Source: Clostridiales bacterium (GTDB lineage: Bacteria > Bacillota > Clostridia > Saccharofermentanales > Saccharofermentanaceae). From it: a stretch of DNA of 64,000 bases. The translations under genes were made by a program, and so were the position numbers. The stretch is from positions 62,001 through 126,000 of the forward strand of contig JAGCVX010000037.1 in the NCBI GenBank assembly GCA_017962145.1, read 5' to 3'. The notes beneath the pieces are model-generated. The model had not been told where the DNA came from and searched no databases. It was given only the letters and a program-made list of their open reading frames with translations. Positions 42,182-52,035 of the stretch are shown one piece after another (the first letter of the stretch is position 1; each line of letters begins with the position of its first letter).

Positions 42182-45151
42182 TTAGTGCAGGAAGCGGAAA
42201 GACTTCAGCATGACGCTTCCGCCGCCCTTATATGTCAGATACAAAGCTGTCGTACCGTTTTCTATCTTCAAGCTCTCTTTGTATTTTCTCCATACAGTCA
42301 TAAATGTGACAGGAAGCTCTGCGAGTACTTCGCCGTCGATACTGGTGCGTACTTCGAAAGTACCATTGCCATAGCCGCGAACAGTCAGCTCGATACCTGT
42401 TACGTCCTTTACATCGAAGTACTTAAAGCCGATGGTCGTACCTTCGAAGATCGAGGTGATGTAAGCCGTTTCCTTATCGCCGTCCTTGCCGTTCTGAACG
42501 ATGCGAGGAGCATTGTGCTGTCCGACATACGGTTCCTTATGCTCTTTGGCGTTATAGAGGTTGCAGGCGATATAGGCAGGATATTCATCGGTATCGCGAA
42601 GCGGTGCTCCGTTCAGACCACAGGAAGTCATCTCGACCTGTGCGATCTTGCCGTTTTCGTCGAAAGAGATCTTCTCGGCACAGCCCTGACGGGAATACCA
42701 GGTGTTGTTGGTATGTCTGTGGTAGAAGATGTACCATTCGCCATTGATCTCTACGATGCTTCCGTGGTTGTTTGCGCCATATGCGCTCGGCTTGTCGGCT
42801 TCTTTGTATGTTCCGATACCAAGATCACAGTTGCTGACGATTACGCCGCCGTAAGTAAACGGACCTTCCGGATTATCGGAAGTTGCATAGCAGAGTTCGT
42901 GCATGACCTGAGAAGAGTAGACGAAGTAGTAGATGCCGTTTCTGAAACGGATCGAAGGCGCTTCAAAGAACGCATGACCTTTGAACGGCGTACCGGATGC
43001 ATACATCGTACCCGGAACAATAAACTCAGGTCCCTTTTTGATGGTGAGCATATCCGGTCCGATTACGGTGACCATCGCTCCGTGACGGGAAGCATCTGTC
43101 TGTCCGCAGAAACCCGTGTAAAGATAGGTCGTATCGCCGACGGTGATGACACCCGGGTCAAACTGCGGCTCGTCGGACTCTTTCTTTCCGAGAAGTGTTC
43201 CGTCTTCGTAATGCACGTGACCATAGAACTTGAACGGACCCTGCGGCTTTTCGCTTCTGGCTACCGCAACTACGCTCTGGTTATCCAGAACATAGAAGAG
43301 GTAATACTTTCCGTCCGGTCCTATCGTGATATCCGGGGCATAAAGGCATCCCTGGTTTTCCTGGTTGTCCGGATCGTCGGTTCTTCTAAAGGAAACACCC
43401 TCGTATCTCCAGTTGCCGAGATCGTTTACCGGTGCGGACCAGCTGACATAATCACCCGGGCAGAAAAAGTCGCCGTTGAAGAAGTCGTGGGATCCGTAGA
43501 TATAAAGACGATCGTTAAATACATACGGTTCGCCATCCGGGATATATTCCCAGGAAGGAAGATACGGGTTAAATGCCTGTTTCTTGGTAGGCGCAGCCAT
43601 CGCCGCGATGCTGGCATTCTGTCTTGTAGTTTCTTCGAGCTTTCCGAGTGTGCGGTCTGTCAGCCAGTCGTTAAAGAACTGGATGTATTCAGATGTCTGA
43701 AGCTTTGGTACACAACCATCCGGCGTGAAATGCATTTCGTTACGGTTTTCGTTCGTGTATGCTTTCCACTCAGGCATCTGGGAACCATCGATATCTTCAC
43801 CATTCGGATTTCCGTTCTTGATAAAGTTGGTGATGTAGTTCGTCATCTGTCTTGCGATGTCGTAATGTCTTCCTACGAACGGTCTCCAGCAAGCGGCGAG
43901 CGTTTCAAAGAAGAACCAGAGATCAACAGAGTGGAAAGTGCCCGGATTGTCTTCACCCGGGATATCTACCTCAAAGCTGTAGTAGTAGCCGGGCGCCGCT
44001 GTCTTATTGATAGCAGCCTTAACCGAAGCCTCGATGCCGCGAACCGTACCATATTTGTTTCCATCACGAACTTCGTGTGCTTCCGGGAAAGCGAGGAACT
44101 GATCGGCACGGGAACCGAAATTGCTTCTTGCCTGTGCTTCAAATGCTTCTTCGGAATCCGCAAAGATAAAGCTCGGGAATTCGTCGAAAGTGTTACCCGC
44201 GATAAGCGGTACATTGGCCTGCTTCCCTTCGAGCATAAGCTTGAAAGGTTCGTCTTTCAGGAAGACGTGATCGATACAAGGAGTAAAGAAGAAGAATTTT
44301 TCTTCACGGAACTTCGCATAGGTATGGCAGATGGTCTGTGCATCTACTTTTCGTGCTTCTTCAAGTGTAGAAACACCGAGTGCTTCGAAGAATTTTCTAC
44401 CGAATTCGGCTACTTCCTCGATCGGCTTAGGTGTGATGACGTTATCCTTTACAAATGGACTTTCGATGATACCGGAGTAGATGATCGCTTTCTGATAAAG
44501 ACCGATGCTGGATTCGCTGGTCAGATGTGTCAGAACCGATCCGCCGCCTGCAGACTGACCGGAGATCGTGATGTTCTTCGGATCGCCGCCGAACGCCTTG
44601 ATGTTACGGATGACCCACTTGATACCGGCCTGCTGGTCGAGATTACCGAAGTTTGCCGGTGCGTCCGGAGATTCTTTAGTGATCTCAGGATGAGCCAGGA
44701 AGCCGATGGCACCCAGACGATAGTTTACGCTTACGACGATTACGCCTCGCTTTGCGATCTGCTCGCCGTTAAATTCCATCTCACGCGGATAGCCCCACTG
44801 GAATCCGCCTCCGAAGAACCAGATGAGAACCGGAAGGTTATCATTTTCAGATGTTGCCGGTGTCCATACGTTCAAGTACAGACAGTCTTCATCCATCTCG
44901 ATATCCTTATCGACGTGCCATTCACGGCAGTAGATGTCTGTTCCGACACCGGGCTGATCCTGGATCGAGATCGGGGCGACATGACCGCAGTCTCTTACGC
45001 CTTCCCAGTTTTCACAGGGCTGCGGAGCGCGCCATCTGTTTTCGCCGACCGGCGGTGCAGCAAAAGGAATGCCTTTAAAAACGGAGATTCTTGTGTTATT
45101 TCCCTGAAAGCCTCTTACGAGACCATTTTCTGTTTGAACTAACTTAAGCAA
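42182..45151 (-). CDS. Carboxylesterase-GH43 fusion enzyme
   Basis: This 989-residue protein lacks a signal peptide. Residues 1-515 form a type-B carboxylesterase: WFFGGGFQWG oxyanion loop, nucleophile Ser200 in SGQSAGGG, and a candidate catalytic His in FHSVDLWFFF. Residues 530-850 form a GH43 five-bladed propeller: an IPDGEPYVF base region, CLYAPDITIGPDG, and FFEAPSIRFRNGIYYFVYS with the acid Glu. Residues 870-989 look like a CBM6-type beta-sandwich (FEVRTSIDGEVLAEL). The likely role is removing acyl or feruloyl groups and arabinose or xylose from imported xylo-oligosaccharides. The start overlaps the ArsR stop by eight bases, so it forms a two-gene operon. Confidence 0.88.
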   Translation of the reverse strand: MLKLVQTENGLVRGFQGNNTRISVFKGIPFAAPPVGENRWRAPQPCENWEGVRDCGHVAPISIQDQPGVGTDIYCREWHVDKDIEMDEDCLYLNVWTPATSENDNLPVLIWFFGGGFQWGYPREMEFNGEQIAKRGVIVVSVNYRLGAIGFLAHPEITKESPDAPANFGNLDQQAGIKWVIRNIKAFGGDPKNITISGQSAGGGSVLTHLTSESSIGLYQKAIIYSGIIESPFVKDNVITPKPIEEVAEFGRKFFEALGVSTLEEARKVDAQTICHTYAKFREEKFFFFTPCIDHVFLKDEPFKLMLEGKQANVPLIAGNTFDEFPSFIFADSEEAFEAQARSNFGSRADQFLAFPEAHEVRDGNKYGTVRGIEASVKAAINKTAAPGYYYSFEVDIPGEDNPGTFHSVDLWFFFETLAACWRPFVGRHYDIARQMTNYITNFIKNGNPNGEDIDGSQMPEWKAYTNENRNEMHFTPDGCVPKLQTSEYIQFFNDWLTDRTLGKLEETTRQNASIAAMAAPTKKQAFNPYLPSWEYIPDGEPYVFNDRLYIYGSHDFFNGDFFCPGDYVSWSAPVNDLGNWRYEGVSFRRTDDPDNQENQGCLYAPDITIGPDGKYYLFYVLDNQSVVAVARSEKPQGPFKFYGHVHYEDGTLLGKKESDEPQFDPGVITVGDTTYLYTGFCGQTDASRHGAMVTVIGPDMLTIKKGPEFIVPGTMYASGTPFKGHAFFEAPSIRFRNGIYYFVYSSQVMHELCYATSDNPEGPFTYGGVIVSNCDLGIGTYKEADKPSAYGANNHGSIVEINGEWYIFYHRHTNNTWYSRQGCAEKISFDENGKIAQVEMTSCGLNGAPLRDTDEYPAYIACNLYNAKEHKEPYVGQHNAPRIVQNGKDGDKETAYITSIFEGTTIGFKYFDVKDVTGIELTVRGYGNGTFEVRTSIDGEVLAELPVTFMTVWRKYKESLKIENGTTALYLTYKGGGSVMLKSFRFLH

Positions 45152-46091
45152 TTTGACCCTCCTTGTTACGTCTGTACTGATAATATAGTTTCATTACGAT
45201 ATTCTGGCTGTAATCTCCGAAGTCCTCGCCGAAAAGCGTCATACCGCCGCAGTTCGGAGTTTCTCTCGGAACGGCAAAAGTAAGATCGATCTCACTGTTG
45301 TAGTCGATATTCAGATCTGAGATCGTCAGGTCACCGATCTTGTGTGTGCCGTCAATAAATGTGCCTCGGTCATTGATCAGAAGAGTCTTGAGAAGACCAT
45401 ACTGATTCAGCGGTTCCGGCCACCAGGTAGGTGAGATCAGGCCTTTTCTGTCGCCATAATCACCCGGGCTGATCCAGTTTCCGAGGCAGATATCGTTAAT
45501 ATAGAAATAAATGTCACTTGGATAATCGTTGTTGAAAGAAGGGCACTCGGATGAGATCTCGAAAGAGATCTGTATCTCGCGAAGCGTCTGACCGGCACGA
45601 AGACGGTTGGGAAGGTTATAGGTGATGCTTCCGTAACCGAACCAGAGAACGCCGGCGTTGAAGCGCTCCGGATAGGAGAAGACACGTGGGTCGTCGAGTT
45701 CGCCGATGATCTCTTTGGATGTACAGATACCGCATGTCGGATGGATATCCGCGCGTGTATAATGTCCGATGCCGATACTGTCTTCGTAACAAGGAAGAGG
45801 ATTCTCGTTAGCATCGTGGAACATATCGATGATGATCCTGTCGTGGATCGGCTGGATGATCTTCTGAATGCCACGTTTTCCGGACATGGTCTTAATGGAT
45901 ACAAGTCCTGCCTTTTCGAGCTTGCTGATATGCAGTGTAATCGCACTGTTCGTAACTCCAAGGATACTTGCCAGGTCGTTCATGCTGAGATTGTTATTTT
46001 CGTAGATCAACTCCATGATCTGAATTCGGGTCTCCGTGCTTAAAGCTTTGAAGACTTCCGATGCCTCTTGTAAAGAGTGCAGACACAACAT
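45144..46091 (-). CDS. ArsR-type regulator with C-terminal sensing domain
   Basis: Residues 10-85 form an ArsR-type winged helix: EVFKALSTETRIQIMELIYENNNLSMNDLASILGVTNSAITLHISKLEKAGLV. The remaining 220 residues are a beta-rich domain with four Cys in the middle (two in HPTCGICTSKE) and a carbohydrate-binding-like end. This size is far above the usual 100 residues and fits the sugar-locus type of ArsR regulator seen beside arabinofuranosidase genes. It is transcribed away from abfA and probably controls both directions through the inverted repeats at 46285-46326. GGAGG is seven bases before the start. Confidence 0.85.
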   Translation of the reverse strand: MLCLHSLQEASEVFKALSTETRIQIMELIYENNNLSMNDLASILGVTNSAITLHISKLEKAGLVSIKTMSGKRGIQKIIQPIHDRIIIDMFHDANENPLPCYEDSIGIGHYTRADIHPTCGICTSKEIIGELDDPRVFSYPERFNAGVLWFGYGSITYNLPNRLRAGQTLREIQISFEISSECPSFNNDYPSDIYFYINDICLGNWISPGDYGDRKGLISPTWWPEPLNQYGLLKTLLINDRGTFIDGTHKIGDLTISDLNIDYNSEIDLTFAVPRETPNCGGMTLFGEDFGDYSQNIVMKLYYQYRRNKEGQIA

Positions 46092-46152
46092 TTTCAGGCC
46101 TCCAGGATAATTTAATCGTAAAATTGACTATTTCACTTTTTACTATGTAATC

Positions 46153-46181
46153 ATCATAAACAATATTGATTTTCTCTTCAA
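46153..46181 (-). promoter_or_regulatory. Promoter of the regulator/esterase-GH43 operon (minus strand)
   Basis: On the minus strand TTGAAG (46176-46181) and TATGAT (46153-46158) have a 17-base spacer. A partial half-site-like TATTTCAC lies at 46129-46136, close to the expected transcription start. Confidence 0.55.
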
Positions 46182-46284
46182 CATGAAAAAGTCTAGATGT
46201 ACCCCTGTAAATTTCAGATTTATCAGTGTAGAGTCTTGATTTTTGACATCGAGTAATGTAACTTTAACTCAAGCATTTTATATA

Positions 46285-46326
46285 TTGTTTCATCATTTAG
46301 TGAAACAAAAAACGTTTTTGTTTCAC
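46285..46326. promoter_or_regulatory. Probable operator: three inverted half-sites upstream of abfA
   Basis: The half-site TTGTTTCA occurs at 46285-46292, inverted as TGAAACAA at 46301-46308, and again at 46318-46325. The last two form a 27-base near-perfect palindrome, GTGAAACAAAAA / TTTTTGTTTCAC, around a three-base centre (46300-46326). The position just before the abfA ribosome site and in the gap shared with the divergent ArsR gene suggests regulator binding. Confidence 0.7.
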
Positions 46327-46349
46327 AGATGACGAAAGGAGTTCCCATT

Positions 46350-47861
46350 ATGTTCAAATTGGTGATCGATCCTCAAAAAGAGCTGGGTCATATCAACCCG
46401 GAAACACAGGGTCATTTTTCCGAGCACCTCGGACGCTGTATCTACGGCGGTATTTTCGTAGGTGAGGATTCTGATATCCCGAATACAAACGGTATGCGTA
46501 ATGATGTGGTAAATGCACTGAAGGAGATCTCTATTCCTGTCCTTCGCTGGCCGGGCGGATGTTTCGCGGATGAATACCACTGGAAAGACGGTATCGGAGA
46601 CAAATCCTCCAGAAAGAAGATGATCAATACAAACTGGGGCGGCGTCGTTGAGGACAACAGCTTTGGTACACATGAGTTTATGGAACTTTGCCGCCAGCTC
46701 GGCTGCAAGACTTATATCAATGGTAATGTTGGTTCCGGTACGGTCCAGGAGATGAGTGAGTGGGTCGAGTATATGACATTTGACGGCGTATCTCCTATGG
46801 CTGAGCTTCGCAAAAAGAACGGAAGTGAAGCACCTTGGACAGTCGATTATTTCGGCATCGGAAATGAGAACTGGGGCTGCGGCGGAAATATGCTTCCGGA
46901 GTACTATGCCAATCTTTTCAGACAGTATCAGTCTTATGTAAAGCAGTACGATCCGAAAAAGCATATCAATAAGATCGCATGTGGTCCGAATGCACAGGAT
47001 TACGTTTGGATGGAAACGGTTCTTGATCAGTGTCACAAGCTTTCCGGTTCCTGGAATAATGCGCATGGTTTCATGGATGGAATCTCGCTGCACTATTACA
47101 CTCTTCCGTATGACTGGGCAAAGAAGGGTGCCGCGACAGGATTCAATGAGAAAGAATGGTATATGACTCTTTCCAAGACACTCTTTATGGAAGAGCTTAT
47201 CTCGAAGCATTCTGCTATCATCGACCGTTACGATCCGGATCACAATATCGGACTGATCGTGGATGAGTGGGGTACCTGGTATGATGTGGAAGAAGGCACC
47301 AATCCGGGCTTCCTCTATCAGCAGAGCACCATGCGTGACGCACTTGTTGCCGCGATCAATCTTAATATTTTCAATAAGCACTGTGACCGCGTAAAGATGG
47401 CGAATATCGCTCAGATCGTAAATGTACTTCAGGCCGTTCTTCTGACGGAAGGCGACAAGATGGTGAAGACTCCGACTTATCACGTTTTCTCCATGTATAA
47501 GCATCATCAGGATGCTACCTTGATCGAGAGCTTTATCGACAACAAGTCCATCGGTCTGGAAGAACAGTATATGGTTCCGAATCTCCATGAGTCTGTTTCT
47601 AAGGGCAAGGATGGGAAGTATCACATCACGCTCGCAAACCTTTCCTGTGAGGAAGCTTACGAGATCAAGACAACTCTTCTCGGAAATGACGTCAAGTCCG
47701 TTAAGGCGGAGATCCTGACCGGTAAGATGGACGATAAGAATACATTTGACGATCCGCAGAACGTTCAGGTTCGTGACTTTACTGCGCTTAAGTCCGAGAA
47801 AGATGAGATCCTTTTCTCGATCCCTGCAAACAGTGTCATGCACATCGAAGTGGAGCTCTGA
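46350..47861 (+). CDS. abfA: GH51 alpha-L-arabinofuranosidase
   Basis: This 503-residue cytosolic enzyme (no signal peptide) releases terminal L-arabinose from arabino- and arabinoxylo-oligosaccharides. GH51 features are [15 protein letters not shown] near the N-terminus, [19 protein letters not shown], the acid/base Glu in [12 protein letters not shown] and the nucleophile Glu in [11 protein letters not shown]. The ATG at 46350 follows AAAGGAG by eight bases; an ATG at 46329 overlaps the operator palindrome end and lacks a site. It heads the arabinose operon, three bases before the DUF6171 gene. Confidence 0.95.
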   Translation: MFKLVIDPQKELGHINPETQGHFSEHLGRCIYGGIFVGEDSDIPNTNGMRNDVVNALKEISIPVLRWPGGCFADEYHWKDGIGDKSSRKKMINTNWGGVVEDNSFGTHEFMELCRQLGCKTYINGNVGSGTVQEMSEWVEYMTFDGVSPMAELRKKNGSEAPWTVDYFGIGNENWGCGGNMLPEYYANLFRQYQSYVKQYDPKKHINKIACGPNAQDYVWMETVLDQCHKLSGSWNNAHGFMDGISLHYYTLPYDWAKKGAATGFNEKEWYMTLSKTLFMEELISKHSAIIDRYDPDHNIGLIVDEWGTWYDVEEGTNPGFLYQQSTMRDALVAAINLNIFNKHCDRVKMANIAQIVNVLQAVLLTEGDKMVKTPTYHVFSMYKHHQDATLIESFIDNKSIGLEEQYMVPNLHESVSKGKDGKYHITLANLSCEEAYEIKTTLLGNDVKSVKAEILTGKMDDKNTFDDPQNVQVRDFTALKSEKDEILFSIPANSVMHIEVEL

Positions 47862-47864
47862 TTT

Positions 47865-48110
47865 ATGGAAAAGCCCTGCCGTCGCTGCCTTCTTTCTGAT
47901 ATGAAAGATGAGGATCTGAAAGATTCGATCCAAAGAAGTATCGAGCAGATCGAAGCAAACGACCGGGCCGACGAAAAAACTTATCAGGAACGCTTAAATT
48001 TCTGTCGTTCTTGTGATAACTTAATTAGTGGAACGTGTCTTTCTTGCGGATGCTATGTGGAGATACGTGCGGCAATCAAAAAGGGCAGATGCCCGTCTAA
48101 AAAATGGTGA
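47865..48110 (+). CDS. DUF6171-like small Cys-rich protein
   Basis: This 81-residue protein has two Cys clusters, PCRRC at the N-terminus and FCRSC...GTCLSCGCYVEIRAAIKKGRCP at the C-terminus. They flank a charged helix, suggesting one or two zinc sites. The pattern matches the DUF6171 family, of unknown function. It starts three bases after abfA and ends seven bases before the kinase gene, so it is inside the arabinose operon. A link to sugar use is contextual only; a nucleic-acid or protein-binding zinc ribbon is equally possible. Confidence 0.75.
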   Translation: MEKPCRRCLLSDMKDEDLKDSIQRSIEQIEANDRADEKTYQERLNFCRSCDNLISGTCLSCGCYVEIRAAIKKGRCPSKKW

Positions 48111-48117
48111 GGTGCCT

Positions 48118-49704
48118 ATGGACGCAAAGACTTTGATTTCAGAAGGAAAAAGTGTATTAGGAATTGAGTTTGGTTCGACAAGAATCAAAGCTGTTCTGGT
48201 TGATGAAAAGGGTAATCCGATTGCTTCCGGCAGCAAGGAATGGGAAAACGATCTCCTCGATGGAATCTGGACCTATTCTGATGAAGCGATCTGGAACGGT
48301 CTTGCCGACTGCTATGCCGATCTGAAAAAGAACGTTAAAGAAGAATATGGCGTGACATTAAAGAGCTTTGGTGCCATCGGCTTTTCTGCCATGATGCATG
48401 GCTACCTGGCTTTTGATGAAAACGATTCTCTTCTGGTTCCTTTCCGTACATGGAGAAATACGATCACAGAAGAAGCTGCGGATAAACTGACAGATGCACT
48501 TCAGTTCAATATCCCGCAGAGATGGAGCATCTCCCATCTTTACCAGGCGATCCTCAACGGCGAAGCACATGTTCCGTCGATTCGTCATTTCACAACGCTT
48601 GCCGGTTATGTTCATTTCCGTCTTTGCGGTAAAAAAGTTCTCGGCGTGGGCGATGCATCCGGTATGTTCCCGATCGATTCCAAGACCGGTACATATGATG
48701 AGAAGATGCTTTCTACTTTCGAGTCCATGATCGCGGACAAGAAATTTCCGTGGTCGATCCGAAAGATCCTTCCGGGAGTCCTTTCTGCAGGTGAAAATGC
48801 CGGAGCACTGACTGAAGCAGGCGCAAAGCTTCTCGACCGTGACGGAGATCTTTCTGCAGGCATTCCGATGTGTCCGCCGGAAGGTGATGCCGGTACAGGT
48901 ATGGTCGCTACGAATTCCGTTATGGTAGAGACAGGTAATATCTCTGCCGGAACTTCCGTTTTCGCTATGATCGTTCTTAAGGAGAATATGAAGAATCTTC
49001 ATAAGGAAATCGATATGGTAACCACACCGACTGGTGATCCGGTTGCGATGGTACACTGCAATAACTGTACTTCCGAGATCAACGCATGGGTCAAGCTTTT
49101 CGATGAGTTTGCCAAGTATATGGGTGCGGATTTTGACCGTGGAACGCTTTTTGAAAAGCTCTATGGAATCGCACTTGAAGGTGAGAAGGACTGCGGCGGT
49201 CTGGTTTCCTATAACTATTTCTCCGGTGAGCCGGTTACCGGTTTTTCGAAGGGCAGCCCGCTGTTCTTCAGAAGCGCCGAGGATTCCTTTACTCTTCCGA
49301 ACTTTATGAGAATGCACCTGTACTCTGCGCTTGCTGCTTTGAAAGTCGGTCTGGATATCCTGACTGAAGAAGAGAAGGTAACCGTAAAGAAGATGTACGG
49401 CCATGGCGGTTTCTTCAAGACGCCGAAGGCAGGTCAGACGATCGCATCCGCTGCAATCGGTTCTCCTGTTTGCGTAATGGAAACTGCAGGTGAGGGCGGT
49501 GCATGGGGTATCGCACTTCTGGCTCTTTACATGATCGCAAAGAAAGACGGCGAGACTCTTGCCGATTACCTCAATAATGAGATCTATGCGAATTCGACAG
49601 GCAGCGAGCTTTCTGCAACAGCTGAAGATATGGAAGGCTTCCGTGCATTCATGAAGAAATATGTTGCCGGTCTTGCTGTAGAAAAAGCCGCAGTCGAGAT
49701 CTGA
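48118..49704 (+). CDS. FGGY-family pentulose kinase (probable ribulokinase)
   Basis: This 528-residue kinase has the FGGY N-terminal phosphate motif VLGIEFGSTRIKAVLVDE, GFSAMMHGYLAFDE, GDASGMFPID and the C-terminal ATP-site segment KMYGHGGFFKTPKAGQ. Substrate is inferred as L-ribulose because an AraD-type epimerase and an arabinose-isomerase-like gene follow; xylulose is an alternative. The ATG at 48118 follows GGTGAGG. An upstream in-frame start at 48028 would overlap the DUF6171 gene and lacks a site. AraD follows 29 bases later. Confidence 0.87.
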   Translation: MDAKTLISEGKSVLGIEFGSTRIKAVLVDEKGNPIASGSKEWENDLLDGIWTYSDEAIWNGLADCYADLKKNVKEEYGVTLKSFGAIGFSAMMHGYLAFDENDSLLVPFRTWRNTITEEAADKLTDALQFNIPQRWSISHLYQAILNGEAHVPSIRHFTTLAGYVHFRLCGKKVLGVGDASGMFPIDSKTGTYDEKMLSTFESMIADKKFPWSIRKILPGVLSAGENAGALTEAGAKLLDRDGDLSAGIPMCPPEGDAGTGMVATNSVMVETGNISAGTSVFAMIVLKENMKNLHKEIDMVTTPTGDPVAMVHCNNCTSEINAWVKLFDEFAKYMGADFDRGTLFEKLYGIALEGEKDCGGLVSYNYFSGEPVTGFSKGSPLFFRSAEDSFTLPNFMRMHLYSALAALKVGLDILTEEEKVTVKKMYGHGGFFKTPKAGQTIASAAIGSPVCVMETAGEGGAWGIALLALYMIAKKDGETLADYLNNEIYANSTGSELSATAEDMEGFRAFMKKYVAGLAVEKAAVEI

Positions 49705-49733
49705 TCTGAATCATATAAACTGGAGTGATTAAA

Positions 49734-50426
49734 ATGTTAGAAGAACTGAAAAAGCAAGTATTTGAAGCAAATATGCTTCTTCCGAAGTATGGCCTCGTTA
49801 CTTTTACATGGGGAAATGTCAGTGCGATCGATCGTGAGAGCGGACTTTTCGTGATCAAGCCGAGCGGCGTTCCGTATGAGACGATGACCGCAGACGATAT
49901 GGTCGTTATGGATCTCGAAGGAAACCGTGTCGAAGGAAAGTATAAGCCGTCTTCCGATACACCGACTCATCTTATTCTTTATAAGAGATTTCCGAATATC
50001 GGCGGCGTCGTTCACACGCATTCTTCCTATGCGACTTCCTGGGCCCAGAGCGGACGCAGTATCCCTTGCTACGGAACGACTCATGCGGACTATTACTATG
50101 GCGCGATCCCGTGTGTCCGCTGTCTGACGAAAGATGAGATCGAGGCGGATTACGAAACAAATACAGGTATCCTCATCGCCGATTCATTTGAAGCGGAAAA
50201 TCTCGATTATGAAGCTGTTCCGGGCGTGCTCTGCAAGAACCACGGACCGTTTACTTGGGGTAAGGATGCGCATGAAGCGGTGCATAACGCAGTCGTTCTT
50301 GAAGAGGTTGCCAAGATGGCTTACCGCACGGAACTGATCAACAAAGATGTGCTTCCGGCGCCGTCTGAACTGCAGGATAAACATTATTTCAGAAAACATG
50401 GAAAAAATGCTTATTATGGTCAATAA
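49734..50426 (+). CDS. araD: L-ribulose-5-phosphate 4-epimerase
   Basis: This 230-residue class II aldolase-fold enzyme makes D-xylulose 5-phosphate. Diagnostic segments are [22 protein letters not shown], the metal His pair in VVHTHSSYA, and [10 protein letters not shown] with the third metal His. The C-terminus [14 protein letters not shown] is typical of AraD. The ATG at 49734 has GGAG eight bases upstream. It is the third sugar enzyme of the operon, between the kinase and the isomerase. Confidence 0.94.
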   Translation: MLEELKKQVFEANMLLPKYGLVTFTWGNVSAIDRESGLFVIKPSGVPYETMTADDMVVMDLEGNRVEGKYKPSSDTPTHLILYKRFPNIGGVVHTHSSYATSWAQSGRSIPCYGTTHADYYYGAIPCVRCLTKDEIEADYETNTGILIADSFEAENLDYEAVPGVLCKNHGPFTWGKDAHEAVHNAVVLEEVAKMAYRTELINKDVLPAPSELQDKHYFRKHGKNAYYGQ

Positions 50427-50429
50427 AAA

Positions 50430-50438
50430 TGCTATAAT
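50430..50438 (+). promoter_or_regulatory. Possible internal extended -10 promoter for the isomerase gene
   Basis: TGC directly precedes a perfect TATAAT (50433-50438), 30 bases before the isomerase ATG and after araD. The -35 region is weak. Confidence 0.4.
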
Positions 50439-50467
50439 GGAATAACCAATTAAGGAGGATTAAAGAC

Positions 50468-51949
50468 ATGAACAACATTCCAGAAATCAAATTAGGTATC
50501 GTTGCTGTATCTCGTGACTGTTTCCCGATCGCACTTTCCGAGAAGAGAAGAAGTGCTATCAAGGCAGCTTATAAGGGTGATCTTTATGAGTGTCCGGTAA
50601 CAGTTGAGAACGAACTCGATATGCTCAAGGCAGTGGAAGATGTAAAGAAGGCAGAGTGCAATGCACTGGTTGTTTTCCTCGGCAACTTCGGTCCTGAAAC
50701 ACCTGAGACACTGATTGCGAAGAATTTTGATGGTCCTTGCATGTTCGTGGCTGCAGCAGAAGGTGACGGAGACATGGTCAATGGCCGTGGTGATGCTTAC
50801 TGTGGTATGCTCAACTGCTCATACAACCTCGGTATGAGACATCTTGACGGATATATTCCTGAATATCCTGTCGGAACAGCTGAAGATATCGCAGCAATGA
50901 TCGCTGACTTCGTACCGATCGCTCGTGCAGTTATCGGTGTTAAGAACCTCAAGATCATCACATTCGGTCCTCGTCCGCAGGACTTCTTCGCTTGTAACGC
51001 TCCGATCAAGGGTCTCTATGAGCTGGGCGTAGAAATCGAAGAGAACTCTGAGCTCGATCTGCTCGTTTCCTACAAGGAGCACGAGAACGACCCGCGTATC
51101 CCGGCTGTCTGCGAAGATATGGCTAAGGAAATGGGCGAAGGCAAGTACTATCCTGAGATGAACGCTCGTATGGCTCAGTTCGAACTGACTCTGCTTGACT
51201 GGGCAGAAAAGCATAAGGGTGCTAGAAAGTATGTAGCATTTGCTGATAAGTGCTGGCCGGCATTCCCGTCCCAGTTCGGTTTCGAGCCTTGCTACGTTAA
51301 CAGCCGTCTGGCTTCCCGTGGTATTCCGGTATCCTGCGAAGTAGATATCTACGGAGCACTTTCCGAGTACATCGGTATCTGCATCAGCAATGATGCCATT
51401 ACTCTTCTTGACATCAACAACTCCGTTCCGCAGTACATCTATGATGAGGATAGAGCAGGTTTCAAGAACTACAAGCTCACAGATACATTCATGGGCTTCC
51501 ACTGCGGTAACACTCCTTCCTGCAAGATGTGCGCCGACCGTGCGATCAAGTATCAGCTCATCCAGCACAGACTCCTTGAGCCGGCTGGTTCTGATCCGGA
51601 TTTCACACGTGGTACTCTTGAGGGTGACATCGCTGCTTCTCCGATCACATTCTATCGTCTGCAGTGCAACAGTGACGGAGAACTCGTTTCTTACATTGCT
51701 GAAGGTGAGATCCTCGATGTCAAGACACGTTCCTTCGGTGGTATCGCTATCTTCGCTATTCCGGAAATGGCAAGATTCTATCGTCACGTTCTCATCCAGG
51801 GCAGATTCCCGCACCACGGTGCAGTTGCATTCGGTCACTACGGCAAGCTGATGTTCGAGACATTTAAGCTCCTCGGCATCTGCCCGTGCAAGATCGGTTA
51901 CAACAAGCCGGCCGGTGATCTTTACAAGACAGAGAATCCGTTCAACTAA
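50468..51949 (+). CDS. L-fucose/L-arabinose isomerase family protein
   Basis: This 493-residue isomerase of the FucI/AraA-like superfamily has VVFLGNFGPETPETLIAKNF, KIITFGPRPQDFFACN, EVDIYGALSEYI, FMGFHCGNTPSCKM and HHGAVAFGHYGK. In this operon it most likely converts L-arabinose to L-ribulose, replacing a classical AraA. GGAGG is eight or nine bases before the ATG. Strong use of optimal codons suggests high expression. The operon ends here at a hairpin (51992-52035). Confidence 0.88.
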   Translation: MNNIPEIKLGIVAVSRDCFPIALSEKRRSAIKAAYKGDLYECPVTVENELDMLKAVEDVKKAECNALVVFLGNFGPETPETLIAKNFDGPCMFVAAAEGDGDMVNGRGDAYCGMLNCSYNLGMRHLDGYIPEYPVGTAEDIAAMIADFVPIARAVIGVKNLKIITFGPRPQDFFACNAPIKGLYELGVEIEENSELDLLVSYKEHENDPRIPAVCEDMAKEMGEGKYYPEMNARMAQFELTLLDWAEKHKGARKYVAFADKCWPAFPSQFGFEPCYVNSRLASRGIPVSCEVDIYGALSEYIGICISNDAITLLDINNSVPQYIYDEDRAGFKNYKLTDTFMGFHCGNTPSCKMCADRAIKYQLIQHRLLEPAGSDPDFTRGTLEGDIAASPITFYRLQCNSDGELVSYIAEGEILDVKTRSFGGIAIFAIPEMARFYRHVLIQGRFPHHGAVAFGHYGKLMFETFKLLGICPCKIGYNKPAGDLYKTENPFN

Positions 51950-51991
51950 TGGATGATCTGAAGTAGGATCTTTCTTGAATTAGAAAACCTG

Positions 51992-52035
51992 AGGGCTGTC
52001 CCTTCTCCCTACGGAGACAAGGACAGCCCTTATTC
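51992..52035 (+). terminator. Hairpin terminator of the arabinose operon
   Basis: AGGGCTGTCC (51992-52001) pairs with GGACAGCCCT (52021-52030), with an inner CTCC/GGAG pairing. The T-run is weak, so efficiency is uncertain. Confidence 0.65.

Noticed and set aside
42185..45142. A 985-codon open frame on the plus strand
   Set aside because: It lies entirely antisense to the esterase-GH43 gene, which has clear domains. The product has no coherent motif, so it is a codon-bias shadow.
46323..47933. A 536-codon minus-strand open frame
   Set aside because: It is antisense to abfA, with no family motif. GH51 catalytic motifs on the plus strand fix the real gene.
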